64,000 nt of DNA from Amaurobius ferox (GCA_951213105.1 OX578150.1:23688022-23752021), one strand, 5' to 3'; positions 22,761-33,844 are shown, counted from the stretch's first letter. Numbers and translations: made by a program. The notes: generated by a model from the letters alone, not told the origin.

Positions 22761-23732
22761 TGTTGGCTAATATATATAATTAAAATTTAAGAGGTTAAAT
22801 TAGAAGCTGGTAATAGAAGAACGATGAGGTACGAAATTCTAGTTGCACAACTTCGTTGAAAATTAAGCAGTGTTGCAGCTATAACAACGTCAAATTGTAG
22901 TTGTAGAAATACAAGTAACTGTAGAGGTGTTAAAGGAGAACAGTTCCAGTTTAGTTCAAAATCACTTTTATTGAAGAGTGAATCCGTTGCATTTGCTTAC
23001 AATATATTTTATGAAACAGTAAAGCAAATCAAAGCATACTATGTACAAAAACATGAGCTCTACAGCTCATTCGAAAGGTTTCAGTAAAAGTTCCACGCTT
23101 AAACACATTTCTGGTTTAAGCAGTATTTACACGAGTAAGTAGAATAAAACATTTCATACTTACGTAACCACGTGCAATTTCCGACGCTACCACTAGCTGG
23201 GCACACGCTATAGCAAAAACTTTAAACTTCCCGGATTTACACTATATAAAGTCCACAACACGGAAAACATGGTCTCCATCACTGAGAACCACAAAAACTG
23301 CTTAGTTTAATTTAAACATCCGCGTCAACCGATAAACATTTATCGTAACCTTCGACTACATCGAACAAGACTTTATGTAGATCCGTCTGCCCGATCTAGA
23401 TCCTTCTAGATCCTTCCGTCGATCAAATCAATCTGCTGATCGAACCGTGATCTGCCTGAGATCAATCCGTTCTATCTGTTCTACCTTAAACCAGAAAAGT
23501 GTCCAGCCTATATATCCGAAGATGGGTGCGTTCCGGAACACAACCGTTGCCAGCAATGCCCTCTGGATATGCAAAACAGGATGCGTGAGCGGCGAAAAAG
23601 GTGATTTGCATGATAAGCCCAGTTTTGTCCACATTGCGATTCGTTCACGAGAACGGTAAAATCATTTTAAATAATGACGTCACGCTCCCGCGAAACGAGA
23701 ATCGCGACGTAAACAAAACCAAGTTTCCAACA
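22761..23732 (-). repeat. Copia A 5' LTR
   Basis: 972 bp, matching 16168-17130 with a 9-bp insertion (near 23472) and scattered substitutions. The CRE octamer TGACGTCA is at 23675-23682. Confidence 0.9.
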
Positions 23733-23737
23733 CACTC

Positions 23738-25811
23738 ACTGGTTAAGTGCGCTTGCACACATTTGACGCAGCGAGCCGGAAGATGACACGAATTGCTGCC
23801 ATGTCCGAAGGACTGGCAGCGGTAACACTGATTTATTTGTTTATGGCCCCTGAACTTCTCGACCCTAACCTCAGTATACATTAATTTAGTAGTTTCATAA
23901 ATTTTTACATTATCAGAGGTTTTCCCGAGCTGCACGTAGAACAGCGGCATGAGGATTTTCTTATTTTTGGGTCCCCGCGCCAACTGCGTGACGCTGATTG
24001 GGGTTTATCCGAGAATTTCCAACTCTGACTTTATTTGCCCCGTCTGCGTACAGACCGGTAAGCCCCTGATGACAACCTTTAGTGGTTTAGCATCATCTAG
24101 CAAGTAAGATTTAAATTGAACATTATTATTTATTAGAAATCTTTAGACATTAATATATTCATCCCGCGTCCTAACATTTACCTTAATAAAATTTCCAGTG
24201 TTGGTCATCTTAGCTACCATATCAGGAGCTAAATCTTTAATATCTTGCAGCAGCAGATGATAGTGGGTGGTAACCACTATGAAGAAGGGGGGGGGGGCGA
24301 CGTTCCTTAGCAGGAGCGTCGACGAGCATATCTTCAGTTATCTCTGCGTCTGGCGCAGGCACATCATTAACATTAGCATTTCCTACATTTAAATTAGAGA
24401 TGAGGGGGGGGGGGGTTGCTTACAAGATTAGGTCGAGCTAAGCTAGCTGTGTGCCTTTTTGGCGGCAATCGGAAACCATCTTCATCTGTTGCTTTATGCT
24501 TTTTTGGCCTAGGGGGCTCCCACCACTATTGGTGGGGTTTACACTGTGATTTGGCAATTTGCCGGAGTCACTAACAATATCCTGATGGCTTTGTGGCAAG
24601 GCTATAGAAATCGCAGGCTGGCTAGAAGAAATAGGAGGAGAAGAAATAACTATCTCCGGCAGGTTCCACCATGTTGTGGCAGCTTGTATTTCGCAAAGAA
24701 GCGGTCCATCTTCATCTTGTGTTTCTGCAGTCTGGCCTTTAGTTGCAACATTTCGCCTTGGTCTTTACATCGTCTCATCTCCGTGTCCATATCGTTGTAT
24801 ATTGCTCTCATATCGCTAGCCTCCATCTTGGCTTCGCTGAGCGTCATGTCTTGGCTTGCGTTACCATGTTGCTGTACACCGTCGATGGGACTCCCTTGTC
24901 CGGGTGGGTGCGGTAGCGGCGGGAATTCGCGGCGTCTTTCATCTCCCCTTCCGAAGCGGTCCGGTGGCTTGAAGGTCGCAGGGTACGGCGGGAAGGTCAT
25001 GTAGGCAGCTGCGAAAAAGGGCCGAAAGTCACGTACAGTATCAGGAGCACAGTAGAAACGTCCTCACTCTTCGAAGGCTAAGCTCCGAATCCTCTATTCC
25101 CCTTTAGGGTGAACTGTCTTTGTGTTAAGTCTGCCATTGTAAAAGTCTTGGTCCGAAGTCCAAAAAGTCTTGGACATAAAACAGGGAAAATGTTTGAAAT
25201 ACTCAAAATTATCGTTATATACAGGTTCACTCAAAAGCAAATTATTGTTATACACAAGTTTGATATACACTAAAACTACAGGAAATCCGCCGGGACCGTG
25301 GAAAATATCGTTATAAACATGTTTATCGTTATAGACAATATCGTTATACACAGGTTTCACTGTAGCTATATCTGAGTTAGAGTTTACATTAGAGATAGTT
25401 TTAGTACCATATTTATCATTAGTATTATCATTACTATAATTATCATTAATATTATCATTAGCTTTAGTATATATCATATTAAGACTTCCATTTAGTGCTG
25501 CATAAGCATCGATATCTGCTTTAAAGGGAGGTAGAATCATCAATAGTATCAGTCTGCTCAAAATAGTAAGCCAAAGTACTACACATACCTGAGAAGGATT
25601 CTTGCGAGTGGTTGGAGAGTCCATCTCGAAGTTGATCCATTCCGCCGTAAGGAATGCGACAGTAGTTCTGGCTTAGTTCAGCAGGGCTAGGTTGCAGCTT
25701 GCAGAGTTGTCTGATGATGGAAGAGGCAAAGACTTGAATTTCTTGATAATCTGGGAAATCTCAATAGGGAGATCGTCGTAATCAGTCTGAATCATAGAGG
25801 TGGATGCCATG
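23738..25811 (-). pseudogene. J3 ORF1 N-terminal and central part
   Basis: The probable start at 25811 reads MASTSMIQTDYDDLPIEISQ. A proline- and charge-rich segment with coiled-coil character is open at 25000-24650 (KLKARLQKHKMKMDRF). C tracts at 24404-24415 and 24287-24297 break the frame. The knuckle block (CYRCQSFGHGSNSC, CVKCVQAHLTSEC) lies at 23983-23738, where Copia A interrupts it. The ORF1 remainder is at 16162. The middle (25100-25620) also holds a VYND-type repeat from an embedded repeat. Confidence 0.65.
25140..25375 (-). repeat. ATAACGATA-rich insert, possible pogo/Tigger-like fragment
   Basis: On the minus strand it begins CAGTGAAACCTGTGTATAACG next to TA (about 25371) and repeats TATAACGAT several times. 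The CAGT-AACC end and TA flank recall pogo/Tigger terminal repeats. A matching opposite end is not clear, so the call is tentative. Confidence 0.3.
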
Positions 25812-25877
25812 TCCAAGCAGGCAGGAGTCCAAAAAATGCAGAGAGAACGGGTGACTCGGAGGAGTGTCTGTGATAAA

Positions 25878-26122
25878 GTACCAAGAATGCGTCCTACCAT
25901 ATATACACAGTGATGGGTATGCCCCAGAACACAACCGTTGACGGCAGCGCCCTCACAATGTGTAAAACAGAATGCGTGCGCGGCAAGAAGATGATTTGCA
26001 TGAACGGCCTGTTTTGTTCTCATCACGAGTTGTTCACGGGAACAGAAAATACCATTTTGAAAAAGAAATCACGTTCCTGCGAAAACGAGAATCGCGACAA
26101 AAACAGTACTCAGTTTCCACTA
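25878..26122 (-). repeat. Copia B 3' LTR (outer boundary approximate)
   Basis: Aligns with the Copia A LTR end (ACACAACCGTTG, GATTTGCATG, CGAAAACGAGAATCGCGAC). It also aligns over its whole visible length with 53028-53274. The inner end has mutated from CCAACA to CCACTA. The outer end is judged from where the two Copia B-type copies stop matching. Confidence 0.6.
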
Positions 26123-26762
26123 ATCGGCTCCCTCATGCAAAACCCCAAATCTCGGCGCCCATGCTATCGATCAATGGATTTCTCTCAAAAACAGGACAAC
26201 AAAAATGTCAAGTTCTTCAGTATACAGCTAAACTATAAAGCACTTATACCACTTTTCATATTAAGCAAAAGAAAATTTTTTTTTTAATTGAAAGAAATTT
26301 AAGATAATATCACAGAAACACTAAATTTCCAAATTTAAAATTTTAGTATAACTATCAAAATTTAAGCTTCAAGAAAATTTAAGTATAATTATCATATTCA
26401 ACATTTAAGATTAAAAATTTATGTATAAATATCAAATTCAAGGTTCAAGAAATTTAAGTATAACTATTAAATTCAACATTTAAGATTAAAAATGTATTAT
26501 AAATATCAAATTCAAGTTTCAAGAAAATATTATGTATAACTATTAAATTCAACATTTAAGATTAAAAATTTATTATAAACATTCAATTTAAGTTATAGTA
26601 AAAATTGTAGTTTTTCACTATCTCTGTCCAAGATCAGTATACATTATCAATACTAACAATAATGGCACAGATAATGAAAGACTTTTCTTTATTGTTTTTC
26701 ATATAAAATTCAGAAAATATTCAAGTGGTTTTTATCAATGAAGCATAACCAGGTGTATAACT
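26123..26762 (-). other. Copia B non-coding 3' region
   Basis: AT-rich, with no ORF. A tandem repeat of the Copia A type lies at 26330-26600. Confidence 0.6.
26330..26600 (-). repeat. Tandem repeat, diverged version of the Copia A 77-bp unit
   Basis: Three to four units built on AACATTTAAGATTAAAAATT and TATCAAATTCAAG. Confidence 0.7.
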
Positions 26763-27910
26763 TTAAAAATTTAATTTAATTTTAAAAGATTCATTCTCAA
26801 CTAAATTTCTCAGAAAATGATATTTTATGTGAATATGCTTGGTTCGGTTATTCTCAATTGGGAAATTTGAAAAATTTATTGCAGCTTGATTGTCACAAAA
26901 GATTACGCTATTTTCTCTGTTAAATCTTAATCCTAGCTTCATATATTCCTCAATGATATTTTGCAGCCAAATAATTTCTTTAGCAGCTTCTGTCAATGAA
27001 ACATATTCTGCCTCCATTGTTGACAGAATAACACACTAGACTAACACATAGCAAACAGACATAATTTTGTTGGTGTGGATCGACATATCCAGGTGGTTGT
27101 TTCATGAAAACTTTGGCATAAAGGTACGCTGACTTAATGTCTGATTGAAAATGCTTCCAGTTAAGCAAACAAACAATAATTGCAAAAAAAGCTCTTATCA
27201 AGCTGAAATTTATAACGGAGCTAAATACTTCGTCATATGACTCCCCTTTTTCTTGAGAATATCCCTGAGCTACTAAACGAGCTTTGAATCTTTTCACTTC
27301 CCCATTTTCATCCCTTTTGATGGTATATACCCATCTGGATCCAATTATTTTTTGTGAGATGGGCGCAGGCACTAAGTCCCAGTCACCCCTCTCTTGCATT
27401 ATTGCTATCTCATTGCATTATTGCTATCTCATTATTCATGGCTTCTTGCTATTTTTCTGAGTGGGGAGATTCAATTGCCGATTTATAGATCTTAGGTATT
27501 ACTATTTCTATGTTGCTTGCCTCTGGTCTGGATTTGGTATCTTTCTTTTCTCTGAAATTGAAAAAATTTTGGTCATAATGTATATTTGACTTAGCACAAA
27601 ACTTTTTAACGTCATTATGATTTCTCAGTCTTCTTTTATCACCCTTTACTGAATAATAAACATCAGTTCTACTTCCACCAAGCCTAGGCACGGCTTTCCA
27701 TTCCCAGTCAATGTCTGAGCAGGGTGTCAGACCGGAATCAGCAGGAGAGTCCTCTTCCTCACTAGATTGACTAGTGTTACGGCTTTCACCTGCTTCTTCC
27801 TCTGCTTCACGTTCCTCAAAATGGACGTTTCTTGTTTCGATTATTTTTCGATCTTTTGCTAGAAAAATTCTGCAGCCCCTGGTATTTTCAGCATATCCTA
27901 CCATAACAAC
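26763..27910 (-). pseudogene. Copia B pol, C-terminal part (end of integrase, RT remnant, RNase H)
   Basis: The segment opens in the integrase C-terminal linker (MVGYAENTRGCRIF at 27904). It passes RT motifs (GSRWVYTIKRDENGE, RLVAQGYSQEKGES, KSAYLYAK), then jumps near 27050 from YVCLL to the RNase H start (TMEAEYVSLTEAAKE, DNQAAINFSN). Compared with Copia A, the catalytic YVDD half of RT is missing, a deletion of very roughly 900 bases. The upstream remainder is at 33914-35752. Confidence 0.85.
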
Positions 27911-28544
27911 CCCCTCAGGGGTTCACTTCTTTAGTGAATACGGGTGTTGCAATCCCGAGGTACCTTAGCAATCCTTTTTCTTTCCTTTTTTCTGTCTCTC
28001 TCTTTCATTTCCCTCCTCTTTTTATTTGTCTATTCTCCTTTCACCTTCTTTTTTCTTTTGTTCCCCTTTTGTGTTTTGTGTTTCTAGTCCCTCTCAGCTG
28101 CTGGTGTCATCAATGCCGAGCCCTTAGTAAACATCACATCTGCTCTATGGGCCCTAGTACCACTCTTCGGCCTCTGCCGTAAGGTACACCGTTTGGGCTC
28201 GGGAATGGGTTCATGTGGGTGTGATGCGAAAGGGGTAGAGCTGCGTGCATCAGTAGTTTTGCTTTCGAGAAACGTTTGCAGTAAACGGTTCCAGAGGTGA
28301 GTCCCTTGGTTGCGTTGGTTGGATGGTGGAGAGTGTTTCATATCGAGAAATCCCCCTTGGATCCTTGCTGGTCCATGGGCCCTGTGCACCAGGTGCACGT
28401 TATGGCCCGCTCTCCATCATCTGGCTTTGCGAATGACTCCGGCGGTTACACTTGGCACGTTAGAAAAGTGTGGGGAGACGGAGTCTGGCGGGGGCTCCGA
28501 TCGATCTGGAAGTAAACTGTGGTTTTTTATTAGTGGTTACAAGC
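27911..28544 (+). promoter_or_regulatory. LINE-A copy 2 5' UTR (presumed internal promoter)
   Basis: Starts CCCCTCAGGGG and can fold into three short hairpins within about 50 bases (CCCC/GGGG, TTCACT/AGTGAA, CGGG/CCCG). A T/C-rich stretch follows, then about 450 bp strongly conserved with copies 3 and 4. Full-length LINEs usually carry an internal promoter here; no specific promoter motif is proven. Confidence 0.55.
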
Positions 28545-30023
28545 ATGGAGAATTCGAGAATGCTTTTGGCCTCGGGTTCTTCATGCTTTTCAAGTGAAAT
28601 TTCTAATGCTTCCTTGCCTTCCAAGGCAGGAGATATTAATTGGGCGGATAGAGTAGATGCCTCTAGCGTTTCCGTATCCTTGGGACATAAAACTGATAGG
28701 ATTATGAACGTAAATACAGATGCTTTACAAAGAATTAATGAACTGGATAATCATAAAATGACTACAACTGAAGCAAAGTTTTTCATTATGAAAAGAATAG
28801 ACGGATCATTTAATAACGTTTCACCCTTTTTGATTCAAAAAGGAATACTCGGTACTGTTGGGGAAGTCGAAACAATAAAAAAGCTCAGATCTGGTGACTT
28901 GTTAGTTAAAGTTTTCTCTACCGCTCAAGCTAAAAATATACTATTAATGAAAATCCTCGCAAATATTCCTGTGTCCGTGACTGCTCATAGTACATTGAAC
29001 TTCTCTCGTGGGGTTATATCTGAAACAGACCTTATATATGTACCTGAAACTGAAATCCTTGACAATCTTAAAGACCAAAAAGTTAGCTCTGTGCGACGAA
29101 TCACTGTTAGACGAGATGGAACAATGTTTCCAACAAAACATATTATACTGACTTTTGACACTCCAGTCTTACCTAAACATTTAAAAGTAGCTTACCTCAG
29201 ATGCCAAGTACGTCCATATGTGCCAAACCCATTAAGATGCTTCAACTGTCAGAGATTTGGACATCCAAAAACTTCCTGTCGTGCTCCTAAAGTGGTGTGT
29301 GCACGCTGTGCAGAACACGGACATGACAGTGAGGGATGTACATCTACTCCAAAATGTGTCAATTGCGAGGCTGATCATCCATCTTATGCCCGCTCATGTC
29401 CAAAATGGGTTTTTGAGAAAGAAATCCAAACTTTAAAAACATCCAGTAATATTACTTACCCGGAAGCACGTAAACTGATTGAAGCAAGAACACCAAAAAT
29501 AGGAATATCATACTCATCTGTTGTCAGAAACAGACAAACAAAATCTGCTAGCATACAAACTGAAATTTCATCAGTAGGCACACAAACCGAACCTGACTTA
29601 AACTTTATGCAAATAATCCATAACCAACAAACTAACGAAACAAAACCTATCCCTTCTGTAAACACTGCTGTTTCAAGTACGAAACAAAAGCAAAAAACTT
29701 CAATCCCATTAGCCAATTTCAGACCTGCTTTCACACAACAAAAAACTGCAGTAGTAAGTACCAGTGGGAAAAAGGCAGTCAATTCTTTAGAAGAGAAAAC
29801 AAAGTCAAACAAAAAACATAAATTAAAGAATACCAAAGACAGTCCTTTAGAAAAAATATCATTCAAAAAAACAAACATACAAGAAAATCATAGCCAAAAT
29901 GATGACGAAGTACAACTGTGTGCTTCCGAGGATGAAGGGATGATAACAGATGTGTCATCCTCTTCCTCTTCGTCTACTGGGAAAAAAGAGACCACCTCCC
30001 ATCGGTCCAAGAAAAAAACCTGA
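28545..30023 (+). CDS. LINE-A copy 2 ORF1, triple CCHC RNA-binding protein (492 aa)
   Basis: ATG at 28545 (MENSRM...) is chosen over the upstream in-frame ATG at 28470 because copies 3 and 4 have the same MEN start while their upstream sequence is not conserved as protein. An N-terminal domain (about residues 75-185: KFFIMKRIDGSFNNVSPFLIQK, KLRSGDLLVKV, SRGVISETDLIYVP) resembles the RNA-binding region of I-type ORF1 proteins. Three knuckles follow from residue 232 (CFNCQRFGHPKTSC, CARCAEHGHDSEGC, CVNCEADHPSYARSC), then a Lys/Thr/Gln-rich tail with an acidic patch and a Ser run. Its TGA is two bases before the ORF2 ATG. Confidence 0.92.
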   Translation: MENSRMLLASGSSCFSSEISNASLPSKAGDINWADRVDASSVSVSLGHKTDRIMNVNTDALQRINELDNHKMTTTEAKFFIMKRIDGSFNNVSPFLIQKGILGTVGEVETIKKLRSGDLLVKVFSTAQAKNILLMKILANIPVSVTAHSTLNFSRGVISETDLIYVPETEILDNLKDQKVSSVRRITVRRDGTMFPTKHIILTFDTPVLPKHLKVAYLRCQVRPYVPNPLRCFNCQRFGHPKTSCRAPKVVCARCAEHGHDSEGCTSTPKCVNCEADHPSYARSCPKWVFEKEIQTLKTSSNITYPEARKLIEARTPKIGISYSSVVRNRQTKSASIQTEISSVGTQTEPDLNFMQIIHNQQTNETKPIPSVNTAVSSTKQKQKTSIPLANFRPAFTQQKTAVVSTSGKKAVNSLEEKTKSNKKHKLKNTKDSPLEKISFKKTNIQENHSQNDDEVQLCASEDEGMITDVSSSSSSSTGKKETTSHRSKKKT

Positions 30024-30025
30024 AT

Positions 30026-33000
30026 ATGGCTTTTTTACTATCTTGGAATTGCCGAGGGTTGCAGAACAAGTCGGTGGAGATCAAGAATTTAATTAATACT
30101 TTCCATCCTATTTGTATTTGCCTTCAAGAGACTATGCTAAAATCTAGCAGTAATTTTAATATTAAAAATTTTAATTGTATCCGTAAAGATTTTAATATGA
30201 ACAGTAGAGTATCTGGGGGAGTTGCTTTGTTAGTCTCACAAGACTACCCTTCTTCTGTATTACAACTCGCCACAAATCTACAAACTGTTGCTGTTCGGAT
30301 CCATGTAAATAGATTGATTACAGTATGCTGTATTTACTTACCACCAAATGATCACATAAGTTCTAGAGAACTTGATAATTTGATTCGCCAACTTCCTGCA
30401 CCATTTGTGATACTCGGTGACTTTAATGGCCACAATCCCCTTTGGGGAAGTCTAGACACAAATTGCAGAGGACAACAAATTGAGCAATGTGTCAGTGATC
30501 ACAGCTTATGCATTTTTAACAATAATGAATTCACCTATTTTCACCAACCTAGTAAGACTTTTCACAGTATTGACCTTGCCATCTGTTCACCCTCTCTCTT
30601 TCCTTACTGGAACTTTACAGTTGATAAAGATCTTCACAATAGTGACCACTACCCTATCATTCTCTCTAACAGTCAATTCAGATCGACTATCAAACAATCT
30701 CAATACATATTTTCAAAAGCTGATTGGGCGAAGTTTACTTCCCTAGCCCTGATCACTGATGAAGCTGTTCAAAGCACTGACATTGATACAGCTGTAGAAA
30801 ATGTGACAGGTGTTCTTATAGAGGCTGCTGATGCTGCAATTCCAAAACGTGCAGGTAATATATCTAAGCATCGCTTCCCTTGGTGGAATGAAGAATGTCG
30901 TGAGGCTTATAAAAAGCAAAAGAAAGCTTGGTCAATTTTCAGGAAGTCTCCTACCACTGAAAACCTAACTGCATTTAAACATGCAAAAGCTTTTGCTCGC
31001 AGGATACGCAGAAGAAGGCAGAAAGAGTCATGGGAAAAATATGTTAGTGAAATAACATCTTCCACTTCTAGTAAAATTCTATGGGAGAAAGTCAAAAAGT
31101 GTACAGGGAATTATAGTAATCACTCCATAGCCATTCTAAATCATAATAGCACAACTATAAGTTCGCCATATGACATTGCAAATGAAATTGCCAAAGAATT
31201 TGCAAATATTTCAAATGCATCAAATTACTCTGAACCGTTTTTAAAACACAAACTTCAGTCTGAAAATAAACCTATTGTTTTCCCAGAAGCTAGAAACTTA
31301 CCTTATAATATGCACTTTACAATGTCAGAGTTGGTGACTGTTTTGTCCCAAACACACAGAACTTGCAGTGGACCTGATAAAATTAGCTATCTCATGCTTA
31401 AACACCTCTCCCATTACTCCTTATTGAACCTCTTATACCTGTTTAACAGAATTTGGCATGAACTTAAATTCCCTAGGTCATGGCAAAGAGCCATCACAAT
31501 TCCCATTTTAAAACCAGGTAAGAACCCTCAAAGCCCTTTAAGTTATCGGCCTATAGCTCTCACAAGCTGTGTATGTAAACTTCTAAAAAAAATGGTTAAT
31601 GCCAGGCTTGTACACTTTTTAGAGAGTAACAAGTTATTCTCACCCCACCAAAGTGGCTTTCGTCGAGGTAGATCTACCATTGATAATCTTACCTCATTAG
31701 AATCACAAATTAGGACTGCTTTTCTTAGGAGAAATCATTTAGTCTCAATTTTTTTTGATATTGACAAAGCCTATGATCGAACATGGCGCTACGGTATTAT
31801 TAAGGACATTTATGATTTTAAGCTAAAAGGTAATCTTCCTATTTTTATTCAAAACTTTTTATCACACAGGACATTCCAAGTGCGCATTGGTTCAACACTC
31901 TCACGCACACACGTACAAGAGGAGGGTGTGCCACAAGGAAGTGTCTTGAGTGTGACACTCTTTAATATAAAAATAAATAGTCTTTTAAACAGTTTGCCAG
32001 TGTCTGTCCATAAAAGTCTGTATGTGGATGATCTGCAAGTTGCCTACCAAGCTCACGATATGCGTACTGTGAAAAGACAATGTCAAGCCGCCGTAAATAA
32101 CATCTTACGATGGGCAAATGTGAATGGGTACGGGTTTTCCACTCAAAAGACTTGTGTTCATTTCACCAGAAAACGTGGTATCCACTCACCCCCAGAAATC
32201 TTTATGGGAGGTGTAAAGATTGCTGTAGTAGAGGAAATAAAATTTCTAGGGGTTTGGTTCGATAAAAAGCTTACTTTCTTGCCCCACATCCAGAAACTGC
32301 GAAATAAATGTGAGAAAGCTCTTAACATCTTAAAAGTCCTCTCAAATACTAAATGGGGTGCAGATCTTACTTCCATGCTTCGCATCTACAGAGCTGTTAT
32401 TCGGTCAAAACTAGATTATGGTTGTTCTGTGTATGGATCAGCAGGAACATCAGTGCTAAAAAAGCTTGATCCAATTCACCATAAGGCATTACGTATATGC
32501 TCAGGAGCCTTTAGGACATCTCCAGTTCAAAGCATATATGCTGTCTCTAATGAGCCATGTTTACAATTAAGGCGTGAACAGCTGGCACTGAATTATTATT
32601 TTCGTATCATGTCCGTACATAACCATCCGTTACAACGTGCATTCCTTGATGATCATTATGATCGACTGTATGACCACAGACCTTCATGCATTCCTATTTT
32701 TAGCAAGCGGATACGCAATATAGTAGAAACTACCCCTTTAGTAGAGCTTTATGTTCGAAAAACAAAGTTTTTTGAAACACCTCCATGGTATGTTAACAAT
32801 TTCACCTTTCTCAACCCTTTTTGTAATTTTACGAAGACTAACACCATTCCGTCTATTTATGTGCAATTGTTTGCTGAACATAGGAATCTGTATAAGGAGT
32901 TTACTCCTGTTTTTACAGATGGTTCCAAAGCAGGAGATTACGTTGGTCTAGCTTATGTTTGCAACAATACTATAAAGTCTTATAAACTACATGCATCTTG

Positions 33001-33700
33001 CTCTATTTTTACAGCTGAGATTATGGCTATTTACCAGTCCCTAATCTTCATCTCTTATCAAAAGTCCAAAAAGCACATTATATATACTGACTCATTGAGT
33101 TCATTACAGCTTTTGTCATCGAAGAGAGCTATGAATTACCACATTGCCTCTGATATCCTTAAGTATGAGCATCGTCTGAAGGAGCAAGGATACCATACTA
33201 AATTCTGTTGGGTCCCAGGACATGTTGGCATCAAAGGAAATGATTTAGCAGACATTGCTGCTAAATCAGCTACTCAAACTTTGAGTCTGACTATCCCTTT
33301 GACCGACATCAAACAATTTGTTCTAAAAAATATTCAAGACAAATGGCAGTATTCCTGGAATCAGCAAGCTGATAATAAGTTGCTCGAGATAAAGCCCTTA
33401 GTACAAAAATGGACTAGTTTCCAATGTAGGAAACTGGATGTAATTTTAACTCGTTTGCGCATTGGTCACACTGGTTTTACTCACAGGCATTTACTTTTAG
33501 GAGAAATTGAACCCCTTTGTAATGTTTGTCAAACCGCAGCAAGTGTAAAACATATTCTAATTACTTGTCCTAAATATAAACAGTTTCGTTTTAAACATTT
33601 TAAAACGTATACTCTAACTTTGACGGAATTGATTGGAGAAAACCCTCATTCAGGGATTTTTCCATTCTTATTAGACATTGGGTTTTACCATCATATTTAA
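30026..33700 (+). CDS. LINE-A copy 2 ORF2: endonuclease, RT and RNase H (intact, 1224 aa)
   Basis: Endonuclease at about residues 1-225 (SWNCRGLQNK, LQETML, GDFNGHNPLWG, SDHYPI). RT motifs are RPIALTSC, GFRRGRSTIDN, FFDIDKAYDRTW, VPQGSVLSVTLFNI and catalytic YVDD at residues 666-669. RNase H has TDGSKAGDY, AEIMAIYQS, TDSLSS and GNDLAD. The C-terminal Cys/His motif reads CNVCQTAASVKHILITC. There are no breaks. The ATG lies 2 bases after the ORF1 stop, so it is probably translated by termination-reinitiation. Together with ORF1 it forms a complete retrotransposition set. Confidence 0.95.
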   Translation: MAFLLSWNCRGLQNKSVEIKNLINTFHPICICLQETMLKSSSNFNIKNFNCIRKDFNMNSRVSGGVALLVSQDYPSSVLQLATNLQTVAVRIHVNRLITVCCIYLPPNDHISSRELDNLIRQLPAPFVILGDFNGHNPLWGSLDTNCRGQQIEQCVSDHSLCIFNNNEFTYFHQPSKTFHSIDLAICSPSLFPYWNFTVDKDLHNSDHYPIILSNSQFRSTIKQSQYIFSKADWAKFTSLALITDEAVQSTDIDTAVENVTGVLIEAADAAIPKRAGNISKHRFPWWNEECREAYKKQKKAWSIFRKSPTTENLTAFKHAKAFARRIRRRRQKESWEKYVSEITSSTSSKILWEKVKKCTGNYSNHSIAILNHNSTTISSPYDIANEIAKEFANISNASNYSEPFLKHKLQSENKPIVFPEARNLPYNMHFTMSELVTVLSQTHRTCSGPDKISYLMLKHLSHYSLLNLLYLFNRIWHELKFPRSWQRAITIPILKPGKNPQSPLSYRPIALTSCVCKLLKKMVNARLVHFLESNKLFSPHQSGFRRGRSTIDNLTSLESQIRTAFLRRNHLVSIFFDIDKAYDRTWRYGIIKDIYDFKLKGNLPIFIQNFLSHRTFQVRIGSTLSRTHVQEEGVPQGSVLSVTLFNIKINSLLNSLPVSVHKSLYVDDLQVAYQAHDMRTVKRQCQAAVNNILRWANVNGYGFSTQKTCVHFTRKRGIHSPPEIFMGGVKIAVVEEIKFLGVWFDKKLTFLPHIQKLRNKCEKALNILKVLSNTKWGADLTSMLRIYRAVIRSKLDYGCSVYGSAGTSVLKKLDPIHHKALRICSGAFRTSPVQSIYAVSNEPCLQLRREQLALNYYFRIMSVHNHPLQRAFLDDHYDRLYDHRPSCIPIFSKRIRNIVETTPLVELYVRKTKFFETPPWYVNNFTFLNPFCNFTKTNTIPSIYVQLFAEHRNLYKEFTPVFTDGSKAGDYVGLAYVCNNTIKSYKLHASCSIFTAEIMAIYQSLIFISYQKSKKHIIYTDSLSSLQLLSSKRAMNYHIASDILKYEHRLKEQGYHTKFCWVPGHVGIKGNDLADIAAKSATQTLSLTIPLTDIKQFVLKNIQDKWQYSWNQQADNKLLEIKPLVQKWTSFQCRKLDVILTRLRIGHTGFTHRHLLLGEIEPLCNVCQTAASVKHILITCPKYKQFRFKHFKTYTLTLTELIGENPHSGIFPFLLDIGFYHHI

Positions 33701-33844
33701 ATTCACTTCCTATCACCTTTTAAACTTTTTTCATCTTGTTTCCATCTATCCCTCTTGCATTGTCTTGTTTTAGTCATACAACTTTTTAGATTATACACTT
33801 GTTTTTATTCTTTACCTTTATCTGTATTTTAGTACCATATGTCC

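Larger units (their letters stand above)
16168..23732 (-). mobile_element. Copia A: Copia-type LTR retrotransposon with complete LTRs, decayed pol
   Basis: Minus-strand element flanked by the 5-bp duplication CACTC (16163-16167 and 23733-23737). The LTRs are 963 and 972 bp, both TGTT...AACA, with roughly 25 differences by eye, so the insertion is not very recent. Order on the minus strand: 5' LTR, iMet-type primer site, gag, protease, integrase, RT, RNase H, a tandem repeat region, 3' LTR. Integrase before RT is the Copia order. Confidence 0.92.
12985..25811 (-). mobile_element. Jockey-like LINE J3, split by Copia A
   Basis: The gag knuckle region is cut exactly at the Copia A target site. 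Minus-strand reading enters from 23738 with CVKCVQAHLTSEC and continues at 16162 with ECTKTLETPCVCANCGG. Rejoining the two sides across the cactc duplication restores one zinc-knuckle block, so both flanks belong to a single LINE. ORF1 starts near 25811; endonuclease and RT run from 15720 to 12998. Many frameshifts make it inactive. Confidence 0.85.

Noticed and set aside
25140..25375. A complete MITE.
   Set aside because: Only one end resembles a terminal inverted repeat; the partner end was not found.
25673..26026. A 117-aa minus-strand ORF crossing from the Copia B LTR into J3.
   Set aside because: The N-terminal half is LTR sequence read by chance; only the part from MASTSMIQ onward is J3 ORF1.
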